From NCBI GenBank assembly GCA_963721345.1, contig CAVRIT010000001.1:2232001-2296000 (forward strand): DNA of 64,000 nt, given 5' to 3'. Positions 47,328 to 56,773 of this stretch are shown piece after piece. Both the position numbers and the translations under genes were made by a program. The notes beneath the pieces were generated by a model. It saw nothing but the letters and a program-made list of their open reading frames with translations, ran no database searches and was not told where the DNA came from. Numbering within the stretch: position 1 is the first letter of the stretch; every line of letters starts with the position of its first letter. This DNA comes from JACDAN01 sp963721345. GTDB lineage: Bacteria > Actinomycetota > Thermoleophilia > Gaiellales > Gaiellaceae.

Positions 47328-47758
47328 TAGAGGTCCAGCGCGTAGGCGCGCGCGTAGTGCTCGAACCCGTAGTCCTCGTAGAGCCGGTGCGCCTCCGCGC
47401 GGTGGTGGCCGGACTCGAGCCTCAGGCGGTGGCAGCCGCGGCGTCTGGCCTCTTCGACGCACGCGTCGAGGAGGGCGCGGGCCGCGCCCTGCCGCCGGAA
47501 GGCCGGGTCGACGTAGAGGTCGGGGATCCAGGCCTCGGGAGTCGTCCAGTTCAGCCGCGGGCCGATCCACAGGCTGACGGCGCCCGCGATCTCTCCGTCG
47601 AGCTCGGCGACGAAGACCTGCGCACGCCCGTCGTCGAGATGCGCGAGGAACACATTGCGCTGCGGGCCCGAGTCGACGGCAACCGGCGGGCGGGTCAGCT
47701 CCTCCATCAGCGCGAGCACACGGTCTGCGTCGCGCGCGTGCGCCGGCCGGACGTTCAC
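47327..47758 (-). CDS. GNAT acetyltransferase
   Basis: A 143-residue single-domain N-acetyltransferase (MNVRPAHARDADRVLALMEEL). The acetyl-CoA site shows PDLYVDPAFRRQGAARALLDACVEEARRRG, and the end carries HRLYEDYGFEHYARAY, the last GNAT motif. The substrate is unknown. GTG 47758 overlaps the stop of the larger acetyltransferase upstream (GTGA), and its own stop overlaps the LarA-like gene, so all three form one minus-strand operon. Confidence 0.85.
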   Translation of the reverse strand: MNVRPAHARDADRVLALMEELTRPPVAVDSGPQRNVFLAHLDDGRAQVFVAELDGEIAGAVSLWIGPRLNWTTPEAWIPDLYVDPAFRRQGAARALLDACVEEARRRGCHRLRLESGHHRAEAHRLYEDYGFEHYARAYALDL

Positions 47759-48630
47759 GGGATCGAGCGGTAGAGGCGGACGAACGACCGCCGGAAGCCA
47801 CGGCGCGGCCAGAACCGCGACGACAGGAGGTTCGTCTCGCGCCAGTCGGTCACCATCGTCCCGTAGCCCTGCTCCCGCGCCCAGGCGAAGCCCGCATCGG
47901 TGAGCGCGACGCCCGCGCCGGAGCCGCGCACGGCGGGCAGCGTCGCGGCCCAGCCGAGGATCACCGAGCCCGCCGGCCTCGCCAGGCTGACGTGAGAGCC
48001 GGAAAGCTCGACCGGGGCGAGCTGGAAGGCGCCCACGATCCGCCCTTCCTGCTCGAAGACGAGGTCGCCGATGTCGGTTCGCGGGAGGTCTTCGAGGATG
48101 CTCTTCCTCACCTCGTCTGGATCCTCGGGAAGCGTGCGGCCGAAGACGGGCGACTCCGACTGGTGGTCGGAGATCACCGGGGAGAGCTCCATCAGCGCGT
48201 CGATGTCGTCCTCCGTGGCGAGGCGCGTCCCGTCCGGCCACGCGACATCGGGGACCTCTCGGATGCCGTGCGCGTGTTGCTGACCGAAGCTCAGGCGAGA
48301 CCAGGCGTCGAGCAGCTCGGCGTCGGAGGCTGGGGCGAGAACGTAGTGCCGCGTTCTCCCTTCGTCGACCCAGCGCGCCGCCGCGGCGGAGTAGAGGTCG
48401 CGGATGTCCTCGGCCTCCTCCACGGCGTGGCAGGGCGCCTCGATCCAGATGTTCTGACCCCAGCGCGAGTCGTCCTTGCGCAGTCCGAGGAGGAAGCCCA
48501 CCACGCGCCCCTCACGCAGTCCGACGACGCCCGACGGGTCTTCGAGGCCCGCAAGCTCGGCGCGAAAGTCGTAGTCGGCGCCCAGCAGCGGCTCGGCTTC
48601 GCGGTGGCGGCTGTGCCGCGCTTCGAGCAC
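47755..48630 (-). CDS. Tandem-domain GNAT acetyltransferase
   Basis: About 291 residues with two GNAT units. The first ends with RDLYSAAAARWVDEGRTRHYVLAP and the second carries LPAVRGSGAGVALTDAGFAWAREQGY and WPRRGFRRSFVRLYRSI. The tandem layout resembles mycothiol-synthase-like proteins, but no specific assignment is safe. The open frame extends upstream of GTG 48630 to about 48678, where EIHPFGEDHLDGAAAVLEARH looks like a genuine GNAT N-terminus without a standard start codon. A TATCCC box (48683-48688, minus) lies just before it. The start is therefore unsettled. Confidence 0.8.
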   Translation of the reverse strand: MLEARHSRHREAEPLLGADYDFRAELAGLEDPSGVVGLREGRVVGFLLGLRKDDSRWGQNIWIEAPCHAVEEAEDIRDLYSAAAARWVDEGRTRHYVLAPASDAELLDAWSRLSFGQQHAHGIREVPDVAWPDGTRLATEDDIDALMELSPVISDHQSESPVFGRTLPEDPDEVRKSILEDLPRTDIGDLVFEQEGRIVGAFQLAPVELSGSHVSLARPAGSVILGWAATLPAVRGSGAGVALTDAGFAWAREQGYGTMVTDWRETNLLSSRFWPRRGFRRSFVRLYRSIP

Positions 48631-48700
48631 CGCGGCGGCGCCGTCGAGATGGTCTTCGCCGAACGGGTGAATTTCGAGGCCCGGGATAGCCGCAGGACGA

Positions 48701-48706
48701 TAGCCT
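48701..48706 (+). promoter_or_regulatory. -10 box TAGCCT of polA
   Basis: TAGCCT ends 7 nt before the polA GTG at 48714; no ribosome site intervenes. Confidence 0.5.
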
Positions 48707-48713
48707 CACTGCC

Positions 48714-51257
48714 GTGCCAAAAACGCTCACCGGGGAGGAGCTCCAGCTCGACGACGCGCCGGCGCGCGAGACCGAGCTCTTCCTCGTCGACGGCAACAAC
48801 CTCGCCTACCGCGCCTACTTCGCACTGCCCGAGGAGCTTGCGACGAGCGAGGGGATGCCGACGAACGCGCTCCTCGGCTTCACGAACATGCTCTTCAAGC
48901 TGCTCGCGGACTACCGGCCGAAGGGCGTCGCGGTCGCATGGGACACGCGCCCCGTCGAGCGGATCGAAATGGCGGAGACGTACAAGGCGGACCGGCGCCC
49001 GATGGCCGACCTCCTGGCCGAGCAGTTCCCGCACTTCCGCCCGATCGTCGAGGCGTTCGGCTACCGGAACCTCGAGTTCGACGGCTGGGAGGCGGACGAC
49101 GTGATCGCGACGCTCGCCACGCGCGCCGACCAGGCGGGGATCAAGACCACGGTCGTCTCGACCGACCGCGACGCGTTCCAGCTCGTCTCGGACAACGTCG
49201 TGCTGATGATGACCCCGCGCGGGGTCGCGGACGTCAACGTCTACACACCGGAGCGCGTCGAGGCGCGGCTCGGTGTCACGCCTGAGCAGATTCCGGACTT
49301 CATCGGGCTCAAGGGCGACACCTCGGACAACATCCCCGGCGTTCCCGGCATCGGCGACAAGACGGCGTCGCAGCTGATCCAGCAGTACGGATCGCTCGAG
49401 GGCGTGCTGGAGCACGCCGACGAGCTGACGCCGGCGCGGCGCAAGAACCTCACCGAGTTCGCCGACCAGGCGAGGCTCTCGAAGGAGCTTGCGACGATGC
49501 GCCGCGATCTCGAGCTCGACTCCGATCCCGCGGAGCTCGTCCTCTCGCCGCCGGACCGTTCGCGGCTGAAGGAGATGTTCCGCCAGTTCGAGTTCCGCAA
49601 CCTCCTCAACCGGGTGGACGAGCTGGATGCGGCGGTGGCCGCGGCCGAGCCCACCTTGCAGGGCGTCCCGGTGCCGTGGCGCGAGGGACTGCCCGTGGTC
49701 GACGGGAGGGTCGGCGTGGCCGCGGAGAGCGACCGGGTCGCGCTTGCGACTCCTGACGAGGTCGTCGTAGCGGAGCGACCCGAGCGGCTCGAAGGCGACC
49801 TCGTGGCGCACGACGCCAAGGCGCAGCGCGTAGAGGTGACCGACGACACGCTGCTCGCGGCGTACCTGATCGACCCCGGGCGTGCGACCTACGAGCTCGA
49901 CGACCTCGCGGCCGAGTACGGCGTGGAGCTCGTCCCGGAGCCGGCCACCGACGAGGACACGGCGTCGCTCGTCCGCCGCGCCGCGGCGACGCTCCGCCTG
50001 GTCGACCCGATGCTGGGGCGACTGCGGGAGCGCGAGCTCGAGCCGCTCTACCGCGACGTGGAGCTGCCGCTGACCGCCGTCCTCGCGGCGATGGAGGACG
50101 CCGGCGTCAAGATCGACACCTACCGCATGGGCGAGATCACCGCTCGGCTCGCCGAGCGCGTCGAGGAGCTCGCGGCGAAGGCATACGAGCTGGCGGGCGA
50201 GGAGTTCGTGCTCGGCTCGACCCCGCAGGTCGGGCGGATCCTGTTCGAGAAGCTCGGGCTGACGCCGGACCGGAAGGGCAAGACCGGCTATTCGACCGAC
50301 ACCCGCGTCCTGCGGAAGATCCGTCACGAGCACGAGATCGTCGCCGTGCTCGAAGAGTGGCGCGAGTACTCGAAGCTGCTGAACACCTACCTGGGGCCCC
50401 TTCCGTCGCTGATCGGCGAGGACGGGCGGCTCCACACGACGATCAACCAGGCCGTCGCGTCCACGGGGCGGCTCTCGACCACGAACCCGAACCTCCAGGC
50501 GATCCCGATCCGGACGGAGCTCGGCCGGGAGATCCGCTCGGCGTTCATCGCCGAGCCGGGCCACAAGCTCCTCTCGGCGGACTACTCGCAGATCGAGCTG
50601 CGGATCCTCGCGCACGTCTCCGGCGAGCCGAAGCTGCGGGAGGCGTTCGCGCGCGGCGAGGACATCCACACGACGACCGCGGCGGAGGTGCTCGGGAAGG
50701 ACCCGGCCGCGCTGACGACGGCGGATCGTTCCACCGCGAAGATGATCAACTTCGGGATCGTCTACGGGATCTCGTCGTTCGGCCTCTCCGAGAACCTCGA
50801 GATCTCGCGGGAGGAAGCGCAGGCGCTGATCGACGCGTATCTCGCGCGGTTCCCGCACGTGCAGGACTTCATCCAGCGCACGATCGAGCAGGCGCGGGAG
50901 GACGGCTACTCGACGAGCCTGCTCGGCCGGCGGCGGCCCGTGCCGGAACTGCGGGCCTCGAACCGGCAGACGCGCTCGCTCGGGGAGCGGCTCGCGGTGA
51001 ACTTCGTCATGCAGGGGTCGAACGCGGACATCATCAAGAAGGCCATGGTGTCGATCCACGAGCGGCTGCGCGGGGAGGGGAGGGGCGCGCGGCTCGTCCT
51101 TCAGGTGCACGACGAGCTGCTACTCGAAGTGCCGGATGCGGAGGTCTCCGCGGTGAAGGAGCTCGTGCGCGAGGAGATGTGTCGCGCCTACGACCTCGAT
51201 CCGCCGCTCGCGGTGGAGATCGGCGTCGGCGACGACTGGAGCGAAGCCAAGCGCTGA
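48714..51257 (+). CDS. polA: DNA polymerase I
   Basis: An 847-residue family A polymerase for gap filling and primer removal. The 5'-3' nuclease domain (residues 20-300) has LFLVDGNNLAYRAYFAL, the WEADDVIATLA segment and GLKGDTSDNIPGVPGIGDKTA. The middle 3'-5' exonuclease-like domain has lost the DxE catalytic motif, as in many actinobacterial PolA. The polymerase domain has LSADYSQIELRILAHVSG (motif A), RSTAKMINFGIVYGIS (motif B) and VLQVHDELLLEVP (motif C). The GTG start is leaderless. It is divergent from the acetyltransferase operon. Confidence 0.96.
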   Translation: MPKTLTGEELQLDDAPARETELFLVDGNNLAYRAYFALPEELATSEGMPTNALLGFTNMLFKLLADYRPKGVAVAWDTRPVERIEMAETYKADRRPMADLLAEQFPHFRPIVEAFGYRNLEFDGWEADDVIATLATRADQAGIKTTVVSTDRDAFQLVSDNVVLMMTPRGVADVNVYTPERVEARLGVTPEQIPDFIGLKGDTSDNIPGVPGIGDKTASQLIQQYGSLEGVLEHADELTPARRKNLTEFADQARLSKELATMRRDLELDSDPAELVLSPPDRSRLKEMFRQFEFRNLLNRVDELDAAVAAAEPTLQGVPVPWREGLPVVDGRVGVAAESDRVALATPDEVVVAERPERLEGDLVAHDAKAQRVEVTDDTLLAAYLIDPGRATYELDDLAAEYGVELVPEPATDEDTASLVRRAAATLRLVDPMLGRLRERELEPLYRDVELPLTAVLAAMEDAGVKIDTYRMGEITARLAERVEELAAKAYELAGEEFVLGSTPQVGRILFEKLGLTPDRKGKTGYSTDTRVLRKIRHEHEIVAVLEEWREYSKLLNTYLGPLPSLIGEDGRLHTTINQAVASTGRLSTTNPNLQAIPIRTELGREIRSAFIAEPGHKLLSADYSQIELRILAHVSGEPKLREAFARGEDIHTTTAAEVLGKDPAALTTADRSTAKMINFGIVYGISSFGLSENLEISREEAQALIDAYLARFPHVQDFIQRTIEQAREDGYSTSLLGRRRPVPELRASNRQTRSLGERLAVNFVMQGSNADIIKKAMVSIHERLRGEGRGARLVLQVHDELLLEVPDAEVSAVKELVREEMCRAYDLDPPLAVEIGVGDDWSEAKR

Positions 51258-51322
51258 TCGGAAAACCCGCATTCCTGCCGCTTCTTACACCCCGAAACCT
51301 AGTCAACCTTTTGATCTCGTTC

Positions 51323-51328
51323 TAGAAT
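51323..51328 (+). promoter_or_regulatory. -10 box TAGAAT of the phosphodiesterase/nucleotidase gene
   Basis: TAGAAT lies 37 nt before the start, so unlike many neighbours this mRNA has a leader with a GGGGAG ribosome site (51354-51359). The -35 is weak. Confidence 0.4.
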
Positions 51329-51365
51329 CGACCCACGGGGGACGAATCGAGTAGGGGAGTGGGCT

Positions 51366-54300
51366 TTGAAACCGATGAAGACAGGACGAGCGCGGCTGCT
51401 CGCCGTGGCGGCGCTCGCCGTCGTTGCGGCGATCGCTGCGGGCGGCGCGACTGCGCACGACAACGGACGCCACCAAGACCGGGGCAAGCTGCCGGTCGGC
51501 AAGGCGGTGTTCTTCGCGGCCGACGGCCTGCGACAGGACATCGTCGAGCGCTATGCGGCGCGCGGCCTCATGCCCACGATGCGGTCGTTCCTGCGAGACG
51601 GGACGAAGGCGTCGGGGCACGGCATCCTCACGCAGGCGCCGCCGAACACCGGCGCGGGCTGGTACACGCTCGCAACCGGCGCGTGGCCGGGCGTCCACGG
51701 CTCGACGAACAACACGTTCCACACGAACGGCCAGCCGGCACTCGGTACGACGCCCGGCTTCTCGGTCAGCACATCGGCGTTCACGCCGGGGATTCTGCAG
51801 GCTGAGTCCATCGCGCAGGCGGCCGAGCGCGCCGGGAAGAAGGTCGCGCAGATCGAGTGGGCGGGTGGCCGGAACGCCACCATCCAGGGCCCGACGGTCG
51901 ACTTCCGCTCGTTCCTGTCCGGTCGCGGCGTCGCCACGAACTACATCGGGGCGCCCGGTCAGACGCACTTCGACGACGTGCCGTTCATCCGGGCGTTCGG
52001 ACTCCAGTTCGACCATCCGGCGGGATATGCCGGCCAGGCCCCGTTCGCGGGCGCCGCGCCGGCGCCGGCCACCGGTTGGACCGGGGCGCTGCCGCGGACG
52101 TATAGCCCCGCGATGGAGATGCGCCTCCGGGTCATCGACTTCGGCGTGGACAAGTACGGGCTGAACGCGTGGATCTTCGACAGCAGGAACAACGGCCGGA
52201 CCGACTACGACAAGGTGCTCTTCTCGCGCACGAAGGACGCCGCCGACAAGGTCGCGATCCTGCGTGAGGGCGAGTGGGCCGACGTCAAGGTGACAATCCA
52301 GGGCGGCTCGCTGAACGGGCTCACGGGGGGCTTCTACATCACGGTCGAGGAGCTAACGCGGGACCTCTCGCGCGTCCGGCTCTTCCACACCTCGGCCGCA
52401 CGTGCGATCGCGAGCTGGCCGGGCTGGAGCGAAGCGGGATTCACCGGCGACTTCGCGGAGTTCATCGCGCAGCGCTTCCCGAGCTCGACCGCGGCGGACT
52501 TCGCGGTCCTCGAGGCCGGCGTCGTCTCCGAGGAGACCTACGTGCACCAGGGCCTCCTCTGGAAGGACGCCCACGAGCCGATCATCGAGTACGTCCTCGC
52601 GAGGCACCGGCCGGACCTGCTCCTGCTCGGCACGCCGGTGACCGACGAGTTCCAGCACCAGTTCCTCGGCCTCGTCTCGCCGAAGCTGCCGAACGGCCAG
52701 CCGAACCCCGCGTTCGACGACGTCGACCACAACGGCGTTCGCGACGGACGTGTATGGGAGCGCGAGGGCTTCATCCGAGCGGCCTACAAGGAGGCCGACG
52801 AGGTGCTGACACTCGCCCGCGAGCTGATGGACGACTCGTCTTCGAGCCGCCGCGGTTGGGACGACGACGACGACGATGACGACGGCGGGAGCAAGCGCCG
52901 TTCCGACGTCACCACCTTCGTCTCCTCGGACCACGGGTTCGCACCGCAGTTCCTCGCGATCGACGCGAGCCTCCCGCTCGTCGAGCTGGGGCTCCTGTCC
53001 CGGCCGCAGACCGGCAACTGCCGCCCGGCGACGGGTGAGACGATCGGCAAGGCCAAGGCATGCTGGGCCGGCGGCGCGTTGCAGATCTACCTCAACGTCG
53101 TGGGGCGCGACCAGGCCGGCGGCGGTTTCCAGCAGGTGGCAGCAGCGGACGTCGCCGCGACGGTCACCGCGATCAAGGCGAAGTACCTCGGCCTCACCGA
53201 CTCGAACGACTGGACGCACGACGGTGCGCCCGAGAGCTGGAAGATGATCGATCGCGCCTACACGAAGGCCGAGGCGCGCTACATCCCGAACGGCGACGGC
53301 CAGACGACGGACATGGCCCATCCCACCAGGACAGGCGACCTCGTCGTGTTCTCGTATCCGCCGTACCAGTGGGACGCCGCCACGCCCGGCACGCTCGTGT
53401 CGCTGTCGCACTTCTACGGACAGCACGGATACGTGCCCGACATCCAGAACCTCGCCGCGAACGTCAACATGCGGGCGACGTTCCTGGCCGGCGGCAGGGG
53501 CATCGACGACGACACCGTCGACGCGCGGTCGATCGACCTGGCGCCGACGCTCGCGTTCCTGATGGGCATCCCCGAGCCCGAGCACAGCCAGGGCAGCGTC
53601 CTACTCGACGCCGTCGACGACGGCCCGCGCTACAAGGCGATCTCGATCGTCGGGCTGAACGACTTCCACGGCCAGCTCGACCCGACGCAGCGGGTGTACG
53701 ACAACGGCCTGACGTCGAGTGTGGGCGGCGCCGCCTTCCTCGCGACGATGTTCGACGAGGAGCTCGCCTCCCTGCCGGGACCGGGTCTGATCCTGGCGGG
53801 CGGTGACAACGTCGGCGCAACGCCGGCGAACTCCGGCCTGCTGGAGGACCGGCCCGCGATCGACGTCGAGAACGCGTGGGGCCTGGACGCAACGTCCTAC
53901 GGCAACCACGAGTTCGACTACGGCGTGGCTCGACTGCTCGCGCACCAGGCGCGGGCGAACTTCCCGTTCCTCGCGACGAACATCGTGGACGCAGTCACGG
54001 GCAACGCTCCACCGTGGGTGACGCCGTCGAAGGTCTTCACGATCAACGGCGTGAGGGTCGGCGTCATCGGCGCCGGGCTCGAGGGAACACCCGAGCTCGT
54101 CTCGGCAGGCGCAACCGCGGGCCTCAGGTTCCTCGACGAGGGCCCGCGCATCGAGGCTGAGTCGAACCGGCTCCGCGCGATGGGCGTGAAGGTGCAGATC
54201 GTCGTCATCCACGAGGGCACCGCGGTCGGCAACAACCCGTTCGGGCAGGTCGCGGGCTCGGCGTGGGCCGGGCCGATCATCGGCATCGCCGACGAGCTCC

Positions 54301-55190
54301 AGGACACGACCGTGGACGCGATGATCGTCGGACACACGCACCGGATCTCGAACCTGATGCGCGGCAAGATCCTCATCACTGAGGGCTTCAACGCCGGCGT
54401 CAGCTACTCCGTGCTGCAGCTGATGGTCCACAACGGTGACGTGGCGTGGGTTGGTGGCGCGACGCGCGTCGCCAAGTCCCTCGGCGTGGCTCAGCGAGCG
54501 GATGTCAAGGCGATCGTCGACGCGGCGAACGCCGAGACTGCCGTCCTGCGGAACCGCGTGGTCGGTGCGCAGTCGATCAACATCCTGCGTGACCCGAGCC
54601 GGTTGCACGAGTCGGCGATGGGCAACATGGTCGCCGACGCGATGCGGGTGAAGTACCCCGGGGTCGACGCCGCCATCACGAACTCGGGCGGCCTCAGGCA
54701 GGACCTCCGCCTGACCCCGCCGAGCGCGGCAGAGGCACCGGGAGAGATCACGTGGGGCGAGATGTTCGCCGTCCTCCCCTTCGCCAACCGCACGGTCATC
54801 CTCACCATGACCGGCGCTCAGCTGAAGTCGGCTGGAGGATTCCTGAATGGCTTCTCGCCGTTCTGCAACACGGCGATCGCGACGGGACGCTTCCCGCAGG
54901 TTTCCGGGCTCAAGGTCCAGTTCCACTGCTCGGGGACGACTCCCGTGATCGACGGCCTCTGGAGGGCGCCGAGTGGGCCTTCCGGGCCGCTGACGGCGAT
55001 CGGTGACGCAGACACCGTCCGCGTGGTGACGAACGACTTCATGTACACCGGCGGAGACGGCTGGTCGGCCTTCGGCGGCGGCACGAACGTCGCGCAGCCG
55101 GGCGACGATCTCCTCGAGGTTGCGATCGACTACGTGCGGGCGAATTCGCCCGTCGCGCCCGTCGTGGAAGGGCGGATCGTCGGGCCGTAA
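51366..55190 (+). CDS. Secreted nucleotide pyrophosphatase/phosphodiesterase fused to a 5'-nucleotidase
   Basis: A 1274-residue exported protein. The signal segment is LLAVAALAVVAAIAAGGATA. Residues 35-750 form an alkaline-phosphatase-superfamily phosphodiesterase domain, with FFAADGLRQDIVERYAARGL, the probable nucleophile Thr in PPNTGAGWYTLATGAWPG, TPVTDEFQHQF and SSDHGFAPQF as metal sites. A poly-Asp stretch lies near residue 500. Residues 760-1270 are a UshA-type 5'-nucleotidase: LNDFHGQL, GGDN, YGNHEFDYG, GHTHRI and the C-terminal substrate domain with ITNSGGLRQDL. One chain could turn extracellular nucleotides or dinucleotides into nucleosides plus phosphate. TTG 51366 is favoured by its ribosome site; ATG 51375 is an alternative. 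Confidence 0.88.
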   Translation: MKPMKTGRARLLAVAALAVVAAIAAGGATAHDNGRHQDRGKLPVGKAVFFAADGLRQDIVERYAARGLMPTMRSFLRDGTKASGHGILTQAPPNTGAGWYTLATGAWPGVHGSTNNTFHTNGQPALGTTPGFSVSTSAFTPGILQAESIAQAAERAGKKVAQIEWAGGRNATIQGPTVDFRSFLSGRGVATNYIGAPGQTHFDDVPFIRAFGLQFDHPAGYAGQAPFAGAAPAPATGWTGALPRTYSPAMEMRLRVIDFGVDKYGLNAWIFDSRNNGRTDYDKVLFSRTKDAADKVAILREGEWADVKVTIQGGSLNGLTGGFYITVEELTRDLSRVRLFHTSAARAIASWPGWSEAGFTGDFAEFIAQRFPSSTAADFAVLEAGVVSEETYVHQGLLWKDAHEPIIEYVLARHRPDLLLLGTPVTDEFQHQFLGLVSPKLPNGQPNPAFDDVDHNGVRDGRVWEREGFIRAAYKEADEVLTLARELMDDSSSSRRGWDDDDDDDDGGSKRRSDVTTFVSSDHGFAPQFLAIDASLPLVELGLLSRPQTGNCRPATGETIGKAKACWAGGALQIYLNVVGRDQAGGGFQQVAAADVAATVTAIKAKYLGLTDSNDWTHDGAPESWKMIDRAYTKAEARYIPNGDGQTTDMAHPTRTGDLVVFSYPPYQWDAATPGTLVSLSHFYGQHGYVPDIQNLAANVNMRATFLAGGRGIDDDTVDARSIDLAPTLAFLMGIPEPEHSQGSVLLDAVDDGPRYKAISIVGLNDFHGQLDPTQRVYDNGLTSSVGGAAFLATMFDEELASLPGPGLILAGGDNVGATPANSGLLEDRPAIDVENAWGLDATSYGNHEFDYGVARLLAHQARANFPFLATNIVDAVTGNAPPWVTPSKVFTINGVRVGVIGAGLEGTPELVSAGATAGLRFLDEGPRIEAESNRLRAMGVKVQIVVIHEGTAVGNNPFGQVAGSAWAGPIIGIADELQDTTVDAMIVGHTHRISNLMRGKILITEGFNAGVSYSVLQLMVHNGDVAWVGGATRVAKSLGVAQRADVKAIVDAANAETAVLRNRVVGAQSINILRDPSRLHESAMGNMVADAMRVKYPGVDAAITNSGGLRQDLRLTPPSAAEAPGEITWGEMFAVLPFANRTVILTMTGAQLKSAGGFLNGFSPFCNTAIATGRFPQVSGLKVQFHCSGTTPVIDGLWRAPSGPSGPLTAIGDADTVRVVTNDFMYTGGDGWSAFGGGTNVAQPGDDLLEVAIDYVRANSPVAPVVEGRIVGP

Positions 55191-55216
55191 AAGGCCTGGT
55201 TGGACGCCTGTATTCA

Positions 55217-55244
55217 GGGAAGGGGGCCGATCGGCCCCCTTCCC
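55217..55244 (+). terminator. Perfect 12-bp hairpin after the phosphodiesterase/nucleotidase gene
   Basis: GGGAAGGGGGCC-GATC-GGCCCCCTTCCC lies 27 nt after the stop. There is no T tract, but the stem is very strong and it separates the gene from the rpsA promoter. Confidence 0.6.
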
Positions 55245-55278
55245 GTATCGGCCGCTCGGAAAGCGCAAAAACCGCAGA

Positions 55279-55284
55279 TATACT
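55279..55284 (+). promoter_or_regulatory. -10 box TATACT of rpsA
   Basis: TATACT ends 12 nt before the rpsA ATG at 55297, predicting a leader of about 5 nt or less. Confidence 0.5.
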
Positions 55285-55296
55285 GCGCCGCTCTTG

Positions 55297-56773
55297 ATGT
55301 CCGAAACCGATACCCGCCAGCAGGTGGACGACCCCGAGGTCTGGACGACCGGGCCCGAGGGCGAGCTGATCCCCGACTACGAGTCGACCTTCCCGACGAT
55401 CAACGAGGGTGAGGTCGTTCACGGCACCGTCGTCCGCGTCGACAAGGACGAGGTGCTCGTCGACATCGGCTACAAGTCGGAGGGCGTCATTCCCATCTCG
55501 GAGCTCTCGATCCGCCGCTCCGTCAACCCGCAGGACGAGGTCGGCATCGGCGAGGAGATCGACGCGCTCGTGCTCACGAAGGAGGACGCCGAGGGCCGGC
55601 TTATCCTCTCGAAGAAGCGCGCCCGCTTCGAGCTGGCGTGGAAGACGATCGAGCAGAAGGCGGAGACCGGCGAGGCGATCGAAGGCCGGGTGATCGAGGT
55701 CGTCAAGGGCGGCCTGATCCTCGACCTCGGCGTGCGCGGCTTCCTGCCGGCGTCGCTCGTGGACATCCGCCGCGTCCAGGACCTCGACGAGTTCATGGGG
55801 CAGACGCTTCGCTGCAAGGTGATCGAGCTCAACCGCTCGCGGAACAACGTCGTGCTGTCGCGCCGCGCCGTCCTCGAGGACGAGCGCAAGGAGCAGCGCC
55901 AGCAGATCCTCGACCGCCTGCAGCCCGGCGACGTCGTCGAGGGCCAGATCTCGAACATCGTCGACTTCGGCGCGTTCGTCGACCTCGACGGCATGGACGG
56001 CCTGATCCACATCTCCGAGATCTCGTGGAGCCACGTGAACCATCCGTCGGAGGTGCTCGAGATCGGCCAGACCGTCAGCGTCAAGGTGCTCGACATCGAC
56101 CGCGACCGCCAGCGCATCTCGCTCGGGCTGAAGCAGACCCAGAGCGACCCGTGGCAGCAGGTGCTCGACGCGTACAGCGAGGGCGACCTGGTCGAGGGCA
56201 AGGTGACGAAGGTGGTGACCTTCGGCGCCTTCGTCGAGATCATGCCCGGCGTCGAGGGGCTCGTTCACATCTCCGAGCTGGCGCAGCACCACGTGGAGAA
56301 CCCGCGCGAGGTCGTGGCGCAGGGCGACCAGGTGCAGGCGAAGATCATCGAGGTCGACCCGGAGCGCCGCCGCCTCTCCCTGTCGCTGAAGCGGGTCGAG
56401 GGTGAGGGCCCGACCCCCGCCTCGGAGCTCGATCTCTCCGACGAGGTGTTCGGCAGCGACCAGCAGACCGGCGCGGAGCCGTCGCCGGAGCCGGTTGCTG
56501 CGCCGGAGGAGCTCCAGCCCGTCGAGGGCGACGAGCAGGGCGACGAGCAGCCGGAGGCCCAGACCGGCGCGGAGCCGTCGCCGGAGCCGGTTGCTGCGCC
56601 GGAGGAGCTCCAGCCCGTCGAGGGCGACGAGCAGGGCGACGAGCAGCCGGAGGCCCAGATGCCGGCCGAGACCGTCGCGCTCGACGAGGCCGCCGAGGCG
56701 GACCGACGAGCCCGTCGAGACCGACGAGCCAGCCGAGACCGACGAACCAGCCGAGAGCGACGAGCAGTCGTAA
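55297..56773 (+). CDS. rpsA: 30S ribosomal protein S1, frame broken near 56699
   Basis: Four S1 RNA-binding domains are present: GEVVHGTVVRVDKDEVLVDIG, EAIEGRVIEVVKGGLILDLG, DVVEGQISNIVDFGAFVDLD and DLVEGKVTKVVTFGAFVEIM. An acidic tail follows. The tail contains a perfect tandem duplication of 96 bp (32 residues). In frame 1 the tail turns abruptly basic (RRARRDRRASRDRR) after DEAAEAD near 56699. One base skipped there gives the acidic TDEPVETDEPAETDEPAE and a TAA at 56771-56773, clearly the real end. The extra base is probably a sequence error. S1 helps mRNA binding on ribosomes. Confidence 0.92.
56464..56655 (+). repeat. Perfect 2 x 96-bp tandem repeat in the rpsA tail
   Basis: 56464-56559 and 56560-56655 are identical. 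Each unit encodes a 32-residue acidic block starting QTGAEPSPEPVAAPEELQPV. Perfect identity implies a recent duplication or active copy-number change. Confidence 0.9.
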
